Source: Verrucomicrobiales bacterium
GTDB taxonomy: Bacteria > Verrucomicrobiota > Verrucomicrobiia > Verrucomicrobiales > DEV007
NCBI GenBank assembly: GCA_028281705.1
Contig: JANQJH010000311.1
Span: 1-41,703, forward strand
Direction of reading: 5' to 3'
DNA: 41,703 nt
The notes under the pieces were generated by a model that saw only the letters and a program-made list of their open reading frames with translations, did no database searches and had not been told where the DNA came from. A program made the position numbers and the translations under genes. Below, piece by piece: positions 34,785 through 41,703 of this stretch (its first letter is position 1; each line of letters begins with the position of its first letter).

Positions 34785-36846
34785 TTTCTTCGGCTGCCGG
34801 AAAACTGTGAGAGTCGGCCGAGCTCGCCGCTCGCTTGCGGGGCATGCAGAGCAGTGCCTCGAAGAGGATGGCGGCGGCCATGAGGATGAGGAACGTCCGC
34901 CAGACTTCGCTCGTGAGGCTTTTTTCGTTCTCCAGCGTGCGCTCCAGGAGACGCCAGTCGAGGCCGGCAAAGAGATCCTCCAAGGTACTCTTGTCGAGCG
35001 TGATGGGATCATCCTCTGCCGGTGGCCGATTGAGGGCGACCTGGAGAGGACTTGAGACGTGGTGCAACACACCTCCGCGAAGTGGGCGTGAAACGGAAAG
35101 AGTGTCGCTGGGAGGTTGTTCTCCCGCGTTGGCGCGTTTCCAGTCGTCCGTGGACTGGCCCAGGGCGGTTCTGCTAGCGTCCCGGTGTTGGGCGTAGCCT
35201 AACGAAGTCGCTCCCGCTTCCAGCGCGCGGTGGAGCAGCACGTAGAGAACCACGCCGTCCCGGGCCATGGTGGAAGAGCCGGATCCCGGCAAGGTGGTGA
35301 GGAACAGAGCGCCCGTCTGGCCGCTCATGTCGACGGATTGTGCCAGAATGAGGGCCCGGTTGCTCTCATCGCCCAGTCGGGCCAGGGGAATGGTTTCTCC
35401 CTCGATCCCGCGCCAGCGCTGGACTTCGATCTCGCCCACGGGCAGGGCCGCTCCCGCCCGCGTGGGCCCCAGAAGACCGGCGTCGCTCCGCCACCATTCA
35501 AGGAGGGCGGACTTACCGGGTTCCTCCCAGGCAGTCCAGGAGACGCCAGCAAAGGCGTGCTCACTCCGGCTGGTTTCCGATGGCGGGAGAAAGAAGAGCT
35601 GCCGGCCTTGGCGGAGGTGGTTTTCTAATTGTTTGGCGATGGCGGAATCGGGAGCCGGAAGAGGCGCTTGCCAAACGATGACGGCGGTCTCTTCCCAGGC
35701 GATCTCCGCCGCGCGCTCGTTGGGCAACACTGCCGATTCGTAGGTCCTTGCTGGATTCGCCGGGGCCGAGAGCGCGGCGGCCAATGGGCGAGCCACATCC
35801 GGGTCGTTCGTCACGACGACCGATTTTAGCGGCGCCGGGTCATCGAAGACGAAATGAAACACGTTATTTGCCGGACCGGAATCCGCCGGCAATTCGACGC
35901 GTCCCCAGCCGCGAACGGTCTCCTTGTCGATGGGGATGGTCTGGGCGCGGAGGAGTGTCTGCGGGCCGGTCATGGTGACCTCCAGGTTGCTACTGACACC
36001 TTCCACGACGACGCGGAGCGGGAGTTTCTTCGGCGTGCGCGAAGCCGACTGCGCCTCGCGGCGTTGGAGGCGCAGGTCTAACAAAAGCTCGGCGCCCTCC
36101 GCGGAACCCCGTCGCATGACGTTTTCCACGGTGACACTGAGGTCATCTGCCGGCTGTTCCGGGTAGGTCAGGAGATGAAAGCGGACGCCTTGAAGCGTGG
36201 AGAAGGCGCTGCGCAGGGCGGTCCAGCGGCCGCCGCTGGGGTCCCAGTCGCCCTGCCGGAGATCGCTCACGAGCCAGACGTCCGTGCGACCGGTTTCATT
36301 GGTGCTCATGTAATCCAGGGCACTCTGCATTAGCGCGGGGATGTCGGCCGCGGTCTCCGTCGGGCCGGATTGGGGAAGGTCGATCAGAGCGGCGGCGTTT
36401 TCTAACAAGATCGGTTTCAGGGTGGCGCTATCGATGAGGACGAGGGTGGAGCGCTTGCCGTAGGCCTCTTCAATGGCGGCCGTCAGGTTCTCCAGGCCGG
36501 CCCGGCGCTTGCTCGTACCGGTGGTGAGGAGTTGCTCTTCCATGGAGGCACTGCGGTCCAGGAGGACGATGACCGAATCCGGGGCGCCTCCGGTGAGGCC
36601 TAACAAGCCACCGGCAAGGGGGCGTGCGATGGTTAGGATCAGCGCGGTGATGGCCAGCATGCGGAAAGCGAGGATGAGGTACTGGCGGAGCTTGGAGAGC
36701 CCTTTGTTCATCTTTTGCGCCTTGCGTAGAAACATCATGGCGGCCCATGGCACTTGCCGCCGGCGAAGCAAGTGGATGAGGTGAATGATGACGGGGATGA
36801 GGGCCAGGGGGAGGCCGAAAAGCAACAGCGGCGCGAGAAAACTCAT
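34768..36846 (-). CDS. BatA/VWA-domain membrane protein
   Basis: A 692-residue inner-membrane protein. An N-terminal BatA domain has two hydrophobic segments (about 4-27 LAPLLLFGLPLALIPVIIHLIHLL; about 56-78) joined by RRRQVPWAAMMFLRKAQK. A VWA domain starts with SVIVLLDRSASMEEQ (intact D-x-S-x-S MIDAS). A long periplasmic beta-rich region follows, then a C-terminal transmembrane helix (FLILMAAAILFEALLCMP) and a short cytosolic tail. These proteins are usually encoded with MoxR ATPases and DUF58 proteins, as here, and are linked to envelope stress or to assembly of metal-containing or secreted complexes; the substrate is unknown. Its ATG overlaps the DUF58 stop in ATGA, showing translational coupling. 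The 3' end overlaps the small secreted gene by 17 bp. Confidence 0.88.
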   Translation of the reverse strand: MSFLAPLLLFGLPLALIPVIIHLIHLLRRRQVPWAAMMFLRKAQKMNKGLSKLRQYLILAFRMLAITALILTIARPLAGGLLGLTGGAPDSVIVLLDRSASMEEQLLTTGTSKRRAGLENLTAAIEEAYGKRSTLVLIDSATLKPILLENAAALIDLPQSGPTETAADIPALMQSALDYMSTNETGRTDVWLVSDLRQGDWDPSGGRWTALRSAFSTLQGVRFHLLTYPEQPADDLSVTVENVMRRGSAEGAELLLDLRLQRREAQSASRTPKKLPLRVVVEGVSSNLEVTMTGPQTLLRAQTIPIDKETVRGWGRVELPADSGPANNVFHFVFDDPAPLKSVVVTNDPDVARPLAAALSAPANPARTYESAVLPNERAAEIAWEETAVIVWQAPLPAPDSAIAKQLENHLRQGRQLFFLPPSETSRSEHAFAGVSWTAWEEPGKSALLEWWRSDAGLLGPTRAGAALPVGEIEVQRWRGIEGETIPLARLGDESNRALILAQSVDMSGQTGALFLTTLPGSGSSTMARDGVVLYVLLHRALEAGATSLGYAQHRDASRTALGQSTDDWKRANAGEQPPSDTLSVSRPLRGGVLHHVSSPLQVALNRPPAEDDPITLDKSTLEDLFAGLDWRLLERTLENEKSLTSEVWRTFLILMAAAILFEALLCMPRKRAASSADSHSFPAAEETSAPL

Positions 36847-37763
36847 GGCATTCGTTGGCGTTGTTTCCCCTTGGTCTGGAGGCGCGCCAGGAGAAACCGG
36901 GCGAGGACGGTCTCGTAGGCCTCTTCCATGAGCACGCGATGGTAGTCCGCCCCGGTGAGGCGGACGACCTCGTCCATTTGGGCCAGGTAGGTCTTGACCA
37001 CTTCCTTGTAGCGCCGGGAGATCAGCGCCGGGTCGGTGAGGACGGATTCGCCTCCCTCCATGTCGATGAACCGGGCCGGCCGATCAAAGTCGAACTGAAG
37101 TTCCCCGGCATCGAGCACGTGAAAGAGGGCGATGTCGTGCCGTTGAAACCTGAGATGGAGCAGGGCGTCCTTGAGGTCCTCGGGTTCGACGAAGAAATCC
37201 GACACCACGACGACGAGGGCGCGCTGGGTGATCTGATCGGCCGCCTCATGGAGCGATTCGAGGATGGTCGTTTCGCCCTTGGCCTTCAAGTCGGTGAAGT
37301 GGTCGAGAACCAGCTTGAGATGACTCGGCCCCCGCTTGGCGGGCAATTTCTGCCGGTGATCCTTTCCCACGCCCCAGATCCCCACGGCGTCCCCCTGGTT
37401 GGCCGCGAGGTAGGCCAGGGTCCCGCCCAATCGGCGGGCGTAGTCCATCCGGGTGTTGCCCTTGGGGCCGAAGTCCATCGAACCGCTGGCATCGACGACG
37501 AGCGCGAGGCGGAGGTTGGTATCGGCCTCGAACTCCTTGACGTAGAAGCGATCTGATCGTCCCCAGGTCCGCCAGTCGAGGCGCCGGGTGTCATCCCCGG
37601 GCACGTACTTCCGGTACTGGGCGAACTCGATCGACGATCCCCGGAAGGGACTGCGGTGTCTCCCGGATACGGTTCCCGTGACGGGTTGGCGTGCGTTGAG
37701 GGGCAGCGCGAGCAACCGTGAGATCACCCCGCTGTCGAGAAATTCGTGTCCGGTGTTCTTCAA
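36843..37763 (-). CDS. DUF58 (VWA-like) protein
   Basis: About 306 residues when started at the TTG at 37763, the normal length for DUF58. The frame is open to 38000, but that stretch lies inside the moxR-like gene and is Arg-rich nonsense. TTG overlaps the MoxR stop as TTGA (37760-37763), and AAGAAGG lies just upstream, so coupled initiation is likely. Seen: the DUF58 signature YVPGDDTRRLDWRTWGRSDRF, then LALVVDASGSMDFG (MIDAS-type), DAVGIWGV, and the core VVVVSDFFVEPEDL. No transmembrane helix is seen. It acts with the MoxR ATPase, probably at the membrane with the BatA/VWA protein. Family members are adaptors for MoxR chaperone activity (family knowledge). Confidence 0.88.
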   Translation of the reverse strand: MKNTGHEFLDSGVISRLLALPLNARQPVTGTVSGRHRSPFRGSSIEFAQYRKYVPGDDTRRLDWRTWGRSDRFYVKEFEADTNLRLALVVDASGSMDFGPKGNTRMDYARRLGGTLAYLAANQGDAVGIWGVGKDHRQKLPAKRGPSHLKLVLDHFTDLKAKGETTILESLHEAADQITQRALVVVVSDFFVEPEDLKDALLHLRFQRHDIALFHVLDAGELQFDFDRPARFIDMEGGESVLTDPALISRRYKEVVKTYLAQMDEVVRLTGADYHRVLMEEAYETVLARFLLARLQTKGKQRQRMP

Positions 37764-38782
37764 CTCGCCTTCTTCAACTCGTCCACGATCCGCCTGGTCA
37801 CGTCGATGCTGGAGATGCCGTCCGACTGTGCGGTGAAGGTCGTCATCACGCGGTGTCTGAGTACGGGTTCGGCCACGGCGGTCACATCTTCGAGCCGCAC
37901 CATGTAGCTGCCGTGAAGTGCCGCGCGGGCCTTGGCGCCGAGGACGAGATACTGGGCGGCGCGCGGGCCGGCGCCCCAGCCGACGAGCGGTTTGAGCCAA
38001 TCCGGAGCCTCCGTGCTTCCCGGACGGGTCTGCCGGACGAGATCGGCGGCGAAGGCGTAGAGGTGATCGGGCACGGGAATGCGGCGCACCAGATCCTGAT
38101 AGGCTCGGACGCGAGCGCCGTCGAGGATGTGGTCCAGAGCGGGCGCCGGGGCTCCGGTGGTGGAGCGTATGATGTCGATCTCCTCATCCCGGCTCGGGTA
38201 ATCGACTCCGATCATGAACATGAATCGGTCTAACTGGGCCTCCGGCAGGGGATAGGTGCCCTCTTGTTCGATGGGGTTCTGCGTCGCGAGGACAAAGAAG
38301 GGGGAATCGAGCGTGTAAGTGCGTCCCGCCACGGTGACGCGATGTTCCTGCATGGCCTCGAGCATGGCAGCCTGGGTCTTGGCCGGCGCCCGGTTGATTT
38401 CATCAGCGAGGACGATGTTGGCAAAGACGGGGCCCTTGACGAACTCGAACTCCCGCTTGCCCCCGGGAACCTCTTGCAGAATGTCCGTCCCCGTGATGTC
38501 CATCGGCATGAGATCCGGAGTGAACTGGATGCGGCTGAATGCTAGGGAAAGCGTTTCTGCTAGTCGGCTGATGAGAAGCGTTTTCGCCAGCCCGGGCACG
38601 CCCATGAGAAGTGCGTGGCCCTGGGCGAAGAGACAGATACAGAGCTGCTCGATGACTTCGTTCTGGCCGACAATGACCTTCCCGAGTTCGGCCGTGAGCT
38701 GATCGTAGGTCCCTCGAAGCTGATCGATCGCGGCCACGTCGTCCTCTGGCAGGATCGATGAAGAAGAAGAAGATTCGGACAT
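37760..38782 (-). CDS. MoxR-family AAA+ ATPase
   Basis: A 340-residue AAA+ protein. The serine-rich start (MSESSSSSS) is unusual; the core follows: KVIVGQNEVIEQL, Walker A GVPGLAKT (61-68), the MoxR motif FTPDLMPMDITGTD, Walker B IVLADE (Asp127, Glu128) in LADEINRAPAKTQAAMLEAMQE, sensor 1 LATQNPIEQEGTYPLPEAQLDRF, and the C-terminal lid with GAGPRAAQYLVLGAKARA. MoxR ATPases work as chaperones that remodel or insert metal into VWA-containing partners, here probably the two proteins encoded downstream. First gene of the three-gene operon; a 136-bp divergent gap separates it from the response regulator gene, where its promoter must lie. Confidence 0.94.
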   Translation of the reverse strand: MSESSSSSSILPEDDVAAIDQLRGTYDQLTAELGKVIVGQNEVIEQLCICLFAQGHALLMGVPGLAKTLLISRLAETLSLAFSRIQFTPDLMPMDITGTDILQEVPGGKREFEFVKGPVFANIVLADEINRAPAKTQAAMLEAMQEHRVTVAGRTYTLDSPFFVLATQNPIEQEGTYPLPEAQLDRFMFMIGVDYPSRDEEIDIIRSTTGAPAPALDHILDGARVRAYQDLVRRIPVPDHLYAFAADLVRQTRPGSTEAPDWLKPLVGWGAGPRAAQYLVLGAKARAALHGSYMVRLEDVTAVAEPVLRHRVMTTFTAQSDGISSIDVTRRIVDELKKAS

Positions 38783-38918
38783 GATGACAGGCGATCATCT
38801 TCGCGGATTCGACCGAATGCAAGGATTCTCCCAGAGCGGTGCCGGCCCCGGTGAATTGGGCGCTTTTGTGGCAGATTCTTCATAGACGTTTTGGCTTCCC
38901 GAAGTATCTTATGGGGGC
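38783..38918. promoter_or_regulatory. divergent promoter region, moxR operon and response regulator
   Basis: 136 bp between two divergent genes. For the plus strand a weak pair TAGACG (38883-38888) and TATCTT (38905-38910) with a 16-bp spacer is possible, but the -10 is only 8 bp from the start codon. No minus-strand promoter could be picked with confidence. Confidence 0.3.
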
Positions 38919-39542
38919 ATGGAACCGGGAGATTCTCAGTGGGACGAACTGCGTCAGCTTTTGAAGGAGGCGGAGGACGACGCCCTATGGGATCCCGAAG
39001 AGATCCACGCCGCCCTGGAAGAGGCCAATACCAAGGGACTTTCCGCGAAAATGGTCCTCGCCTGTTGGGAATCCTGCCGATCGCAGGCGGCGGATTTCCA
39101 CACGGAGTTGAAGGCCCTCGTGGCCGGGCGCAAGCGCCGAATTTTTGCCGTGGATGACGAGGAGAGCTTCAGCGAGCTCTTGAAAATGAACCTCGAGAAG
39201 ACGGGGCGCTACGAGGTGGGGGTGGAGTCCAATCCCGTAGCCGCCCAGGAACATGCCAAGAAATTCAAACCGGATCTCATCATCCTCGATGTCGTCATGC
39301 CGGACATTCACGGCCCCGAGCTGGCCAAACGGTTGCGGGCGGACGAGGAACTAACCCACGTGCCCATCATCATGCTGACCTCGCTCATGGAGGGCTCCGA
39401 GACCGGTGGGGTGACGCGTGACGGCCTGCTCTATCTGGCGAAGCCCATTCGGATCAAGAATCTCGTCCACTGCATCGAAGAACATGTCCGCGAAGGCGCG
39501 GGGAATGTGGTCTCCAGTGGGCGTTTTGATTCCGGGACGTAA
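38919..39542 (+). CDS. stand-alone response regulator receiver protein
   Basis: 207 residues. An acidic helical N-terminal part (about 1-68, two or three helices, no known domain) is followed by a receiver domain (about 72-193): FAVDDEESF with the acidic pair Asp79-Asp80, the phospho-acceptor Asp124 in IILDVVMPDIHG, Thr154/Ser155 in IMLTS, and Lys175 in LAKPI. All phosphorylation residues are intact. There is no DNA-binding or enzymatic output domain, so it probably signals by protein contact, perhaps through the N-terminal part. No histidine kinase is in the window. The start has GGGGG immediately before it. A short hairpin follows the stop at 39551-39571. Confidence 0.88.
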   Translation: MEPGDSQWDELRQLLKEAEDDALWDPEEIHAALEEANTKGLSAKMVLACWESCRSQAADFHTELKALVAGRKRRIFAVDDEESFSELLKMNLEKTGRYEVGVESNPVAAQEHAKKFKPDLIILDVVMPDIHGPELAKRLRADEELTHVPIIMLTSLMEGSETGGVTRDGLLYLAKPIRIKNLVHCIEEHVREGAGNVVSSGRFDSGT

Positions 39543-39550
39543 TTGGGAAG

Positions 39551-39571
39551 GGACCGGCGTGATGCCGGTTT
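39551..39571 (+). terminator. possible terminator of the response regulator gene
   Basis: ACCGGC-GTGAT-GCCGGT (39553-39569) forms a 6-bp GC-rich stem, extendable by two G-T pairs, 10 bp after the stop, followed by TTTCAC. The T-run is weak. Confidence 0.4.
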
Positions 39572-39595
39572 CACGGTCGATGAGTAAAGTGGGAG

Positions 39596-39613
39596 GCGGA
39601 CAAGAGTGTCCGC
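39596..39613. repeat. REP-like palindrome GCGGAC-AAGAGT-GTCCGC
   Basis: Perfect 6-bp GC-rich arms around a 6-nt loop in the convergent gap between the response regulator and phosphoesterase genes. It could also act as a shared transcript-end hairpin. Confidence 0.45.
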
Positions 39614-39633
39614 ATCACTTCGATGATAGACAG

Positions 39634-40545
39634 TTAGCGCCAGTCCAGTTCTTTGGTTTCGCTGGAGCGCGGTGACTTCGGATCGACCGTTTTGAGAGTG
39701 AGCTTGGCTCCGGAGGCATGGAATTCCGTGTCGAGCCATCCCAGGGGTTGTGCATGATCAAAGGCATAGCCCACTGGTGGCAGGTTGATCAGGTGGAGAC
39801 CCTTGCGCCGGGAAAACTGGAATCGATGGGAGTGTCCGTAGAGCACGGCCTTCACTTGAGGCGCGTCATCGATCATTTGAAAGAACTGGGTCGTGTCCTG
39901 AAGGTGGCCGCCACCCGATCCGAAGGTGTGATGCACGGCGATGACCACGGGAACGTCATCCTTGGGCTTGCTGAGGAACCCTTGGAGCCAAGTTCGCTGT
40001 GCGGCTCCGAGTTCACCGGCGCCTCCATTGACGCGGCGCAGGGAATCCAGGAGAACGATCCTCACAATGGGCGCTTGATCGATCACAACCACGTGTTTCT
40101 CAGTGAGTGCCTGGCGTACTCCCGAGTCCGGGCTTTGGGGGAAGACCTGGCGAAACCGCGGGCGATGGTCGTGATTGCCCAGGCCTAGAAAGATGGGAAC
40201 TTCGCTGGCTAGCGGTTTCGTGACGGACTTCAAGAGTTCGTAGTCCGCCACCCTCCCGTCATGTCTGGCGACGTCCCCGACGATGAGGGCACCCGAGGGC
40301 GCCGTCTCTTTGATCGAGGGGACGATTGAAGTGAGGTTTTTGTAAGGGTAGGAGCCGCGATAGACCTCGTCGCGATTGGCCGCGAGATGCGTGTCTGCCA
40401 GAAGGGCCCAGCGTCGCGAAGTGGCTTCAGCTTTGTCCGTGGTCGCGGCGTGGAGAGGCCAGTAGGTGATGCAGGCGGCCGATTGCACGGCGCCCCGAAG
40501 GAAACGTCGTCGGCTTTGGCGGGAAGAAGTGAAGATGCCGGGCAT
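39634..40545 (-). CDS. Tat-exported calcineurin-like metallophosphoesterase
   Basis: 303 residues. The N-terminus has a twin-arginine signal (SRRRFLRGAVQSAACITYWPLHA, about residues 11-33), so the folded enzyme is exported. All metallophosphoesterase metal motifs are present: ADTHLA (Asp51, His53), GDVARHDG (Asp91), GLGNHDHR (Asn124, His125), VHHTF (His205) and YGHSHRF (His238, His240). The family hydrolyses phosphomono- or diesters with two metal ions; the substrate here is unknown. The size and GHSH end resemble 3',5'-cyclic nucleotide phosphodiesterase-like and related secreted phosphatases, but that cannot be decided by eye. The start ATG directly follows a GGGG-TT sequence that belongs to a possible dispersed repeat at 40546-40568. 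Confidence 0.9.
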   Translation of the reverse strand: MPGIFTSSRQSRRRFLRGAVQSAACITYWPLHAATTDKAEATSRRWALLADTHLAANRDEVYRGSYPYKNLTSIVPSIKETAPSGALIVGDVARHDGRVADYELLKSVTKPLASEVPIFLGLGNHDHRPRFRQVFPQSPDSGVRQALTEKHVVVIDQAPIVRIVLLDSLRRVNGGAGELGAAQRTWLQGFLSKPKDDVPVVIAVHHTFGSGGGHLQDTTQFFQMIDDAPQVKAVLYGHSHRFQFSRRKGLHLINLPPVGYAFDHAQPLGWLDTEFHASGAKLTLKTVDPKSPRSSETKELDWR

Positions 40546-40568
40546 AACCCCAAACGAAAGCGAGGGGA
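40546..40568. repeat. possible dispersed repeat in the 5' leader of the phosphoesterase gene
   Basis: The plus-strand sequence can be read as Asn-Pro-Lys-Arg-Lys-Arg-Gly and has the CCCC...GGGG ends of an imperfect hairpin. I remember sequences of this kind recurring in planctomycete genomes as spurious NPKRKRG peptides; this is memory, not a search. Only one copy is in the window. Confidence 0.35.
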
Positions 40569-40629
40569 TGGAGGGAACTCAAGGAGAAACGGAGCCTCAT
40601 GTGACGTGTTGCGAACCCTCCGATCGGTC

Positions 40630-41631
40630 TCAACGCACCTTGCCGCCGAGTTCGTCGCTGACAAAGTCATCGATGATCTGCCGGATATTCGGGTCCGCTT
40701 CGAACCCGAGTTGGCGTGCCCGCTCCGGATTGAAGTTGACCGGCCAGGTATTGACAATGCGCTGGATGACGGCGTCGGGCTCCCAATGGATGCGGTCGAT
40801 CACCTCCTGGCCGCCGATGGCGTGCATGGCGTCGACCATTTCCTGCACCGTGGTGGTGAGGCCGGGGAGGGCGACGGCGCGATGAAAGCCCCAGGCTTCG
40901 GGAGCCAGGCGCGAGGCGTGGAGAAAGCTCTCGACGACTTGTTTGGGCGAGAGAATCCAGACGCCGGTCTCGGGGGGCACGGGGCAGGCATAGGTCGCCC
41001 CCTGGAGCGGTTCGCGGACCACGGAACTGGCGAAACTGGACGCCGCCTTGTTGGGTTTGCCGGGGCGCACCACGATGGTCGGCAGGCGGAGGGCGCGGCC
41101 ATCGAGAAAGCCGCGACGGGTGTAGTCGTTGATGAGAAACTCGGTGATCGCCTTTTGGCATCCGTAGGACGTTTGCGGCGTGAGCGGCGTGTCATCCTGG
41201 ATGACCTCCGGCAGATCGCCCCCGTAGGCGGCGACGGAGCTGGCGAAGACCAGCCGGGGGCAGGTTTCCAGGTGTCTCAGACTCTCCAGCAGCCGTTCGG
41301 TGGCGTGGAGGTTGACCGCCATGCCGAGCTCGAAATCCTCCTCCGCGCCGCCGCTTACCACGGCGGCCAGGTGAAAGACGACTCCGGTGTCGGGTGTGAT
41401 GAGTTGGCTGCTGATGGTGGGGTCGCCGAAGTCTCCCTTGATGAATTCGAGCCGATCGTCGTCCGGCAGGGCCACGGAAGGTTCGGCCACATCACTGAGG
41501 AGGAGTTTGGAAACGGGGCGCTCGGCGCCATTGGAATCGTGCAGGGTGCCTAACTCGAGAATTTGTTTGGCCAGGCGCTGACCGAGAAAACCGGCGCCTC
41601 CGGTGATGACTGCTTTCATGGGTTCATGCAT
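40630..41631 (-). CDS. denD: D-erythronate dehydrogenase-like SDR
   Basis: 333 residues, an extended NAD-dependent SDR. GGAGFLG is at 11-17 and the catalytic Tyr156/Lys160 sit in TSYGCQKAITEFLINDYTRRGFLDGRALRLPTIVVRPGKPN, a stretch very characteristic of the DenD family (parts quoted: SYGCQK, RRGFLDGR, VRPGKPN). HLAAVVSGGAEEDFELG and SSVAAYGG also fit. DenD oxidises D-erythronate to 2-oxo-tetronate in a four-carbon acid sugar pathway; the kinase (DtnK-type) and later enzymes are not in the window, so the substrate is inferred from family only. The start could be Met1 or Met5 (41619). It is 84 bp upstream of the phosphoesterase gene on the same strand and could share its transcript. Confidence 0.85.
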   Translation of the reverse strand: MHEPMKAVITGGAGFLGQRLAKQILELGTLHDSNGAERPVSKLLLSDVAEPSVALPDDDRLEFIKGDFGDPTISSQLITPDTGVVFHLAAVVSGGAEEDFELGMAVNLHATERLLESLRHLETCPRLVFASSVAAYGGDLPEVIQDDTPLTPQTSYGCQKAITEFLINDYTRRGFLDGRALRLPTIVVRPGKPNKAASSFASSVVREPLQGATYACPVPPETGVWILSPKQVVESFLHASRLAPEAWGFHRAVALPGLTTTVQEMVDAMHAIGGQEVIDRIHWEPDAVIQRIVNTWPVNFNPERARQLGFEADPNIRQIIDDFVSDELGGKVR

Positions 41632-41703
41632 GATCGAGCTGATTGGTTCCGGCTCTGGTAGAGAATTTGCAGGGACGGGTCAAGCGGGGGATGCACCGGA
41701 CGG

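Noticed and set aside
37764..38000. N-terminal extension of the DUF58 protein
   Set aside because: The region lies fully inside the MoxR coding sequence in another frame and gives Arg-rich low-complexity peptide. The TTG at 37763 gives the usual family length.
40387..41553. 388-codon plus-strand frame opposite the dehydrogenase
   Set aside because: It is an antisense shadow of the DenD-like gene, whose catalytic motifs are clear. The plus-strand peptide has no domain.

Overview
The window looks like a chromosome segment of a Gram-negative bacterium of the Verrucomicrobia (PVC group). This is inferred from the gene families: secreted proteins built on the 'DPDGDG-x-DNL-x-E-x-A' spacer and a terminal 'RLTV' strand, helical-repeat proteins with W-x-x-x-L motifs, very large multidomain surface proteins, a MoxR/DUF58/BatA operon and short dispersed palindromes. 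No rRNA, tRNA, CRISPR array or transposase was seen.

Layout. 191-1441 (-): membrane-anchored helical-repeat protein. 2015-8391: part of an extracellular polysaccharide locus, with a MurJ/MviN-family flippase (-), a nucleotidyltransferase / SDR / DegT-aminotransferase operon (+), an SLBB-type export protein (-) and a UDP-glucuronate-4-epimerase-like SDR (+). No glycosyltransferase, polymerase or chain-length kinase lies in the window, so the locus is incomplete here or scattered.

8783-34784 (+) is the centrepiece: two giant secreted proteins (4231 and about 3633 residues), each followed by a small secreted protein (about 315 and 319 residues). The two gene pairs are paralogous. The giants share an ordered scaffold: an N-terminal HWEDGYE module, DUF11, an acidic DQN domain, DNRLRE, a jelly-roll-like domain, DQN again, two DUF11-like domains, a propeller and a C-terminal module of about 500 residues ending in LPWC. 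Between the shared blocks they carry different cassettes (paired P-domains, anchor-A-like domain, SdrD_B and LamG in one; triple DUF11, WDG-repeat propeller, Calx-beta and VWA with calcium-type repeats in the other). Neither shows LPXTG, PEP-CTERM, a type IX sorting domain or an autotransporter barrel, so the conserved C-terminal module and the small partner are candidates for a so far unnamed surface display or assembly system. The function is inference.

34768-38782 (-): a translationally coupled operon of MoxR ATPase, DUF58 protein and BatA/VWA membrane protein. 38919-39542 (+): a stand-alone response regulator receiver. 39634-40545 (-): a Tat-exported metallophosphoesterase. 40630-41631 (-): a D-erythronate-dehydrogenase-like SDR.

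Regulatory structure: AT-rich motifs of the form TTCAT(AT)AAAAATTAC recur in the intergenic regions of the polysaccharide genes and in front of the first giant gene. A perfect 9-bp palindrome precedes the first gene, and several short perfect palindromes of REP type sit in non-coding gaps. Domain limits are read by eye and are approximate.
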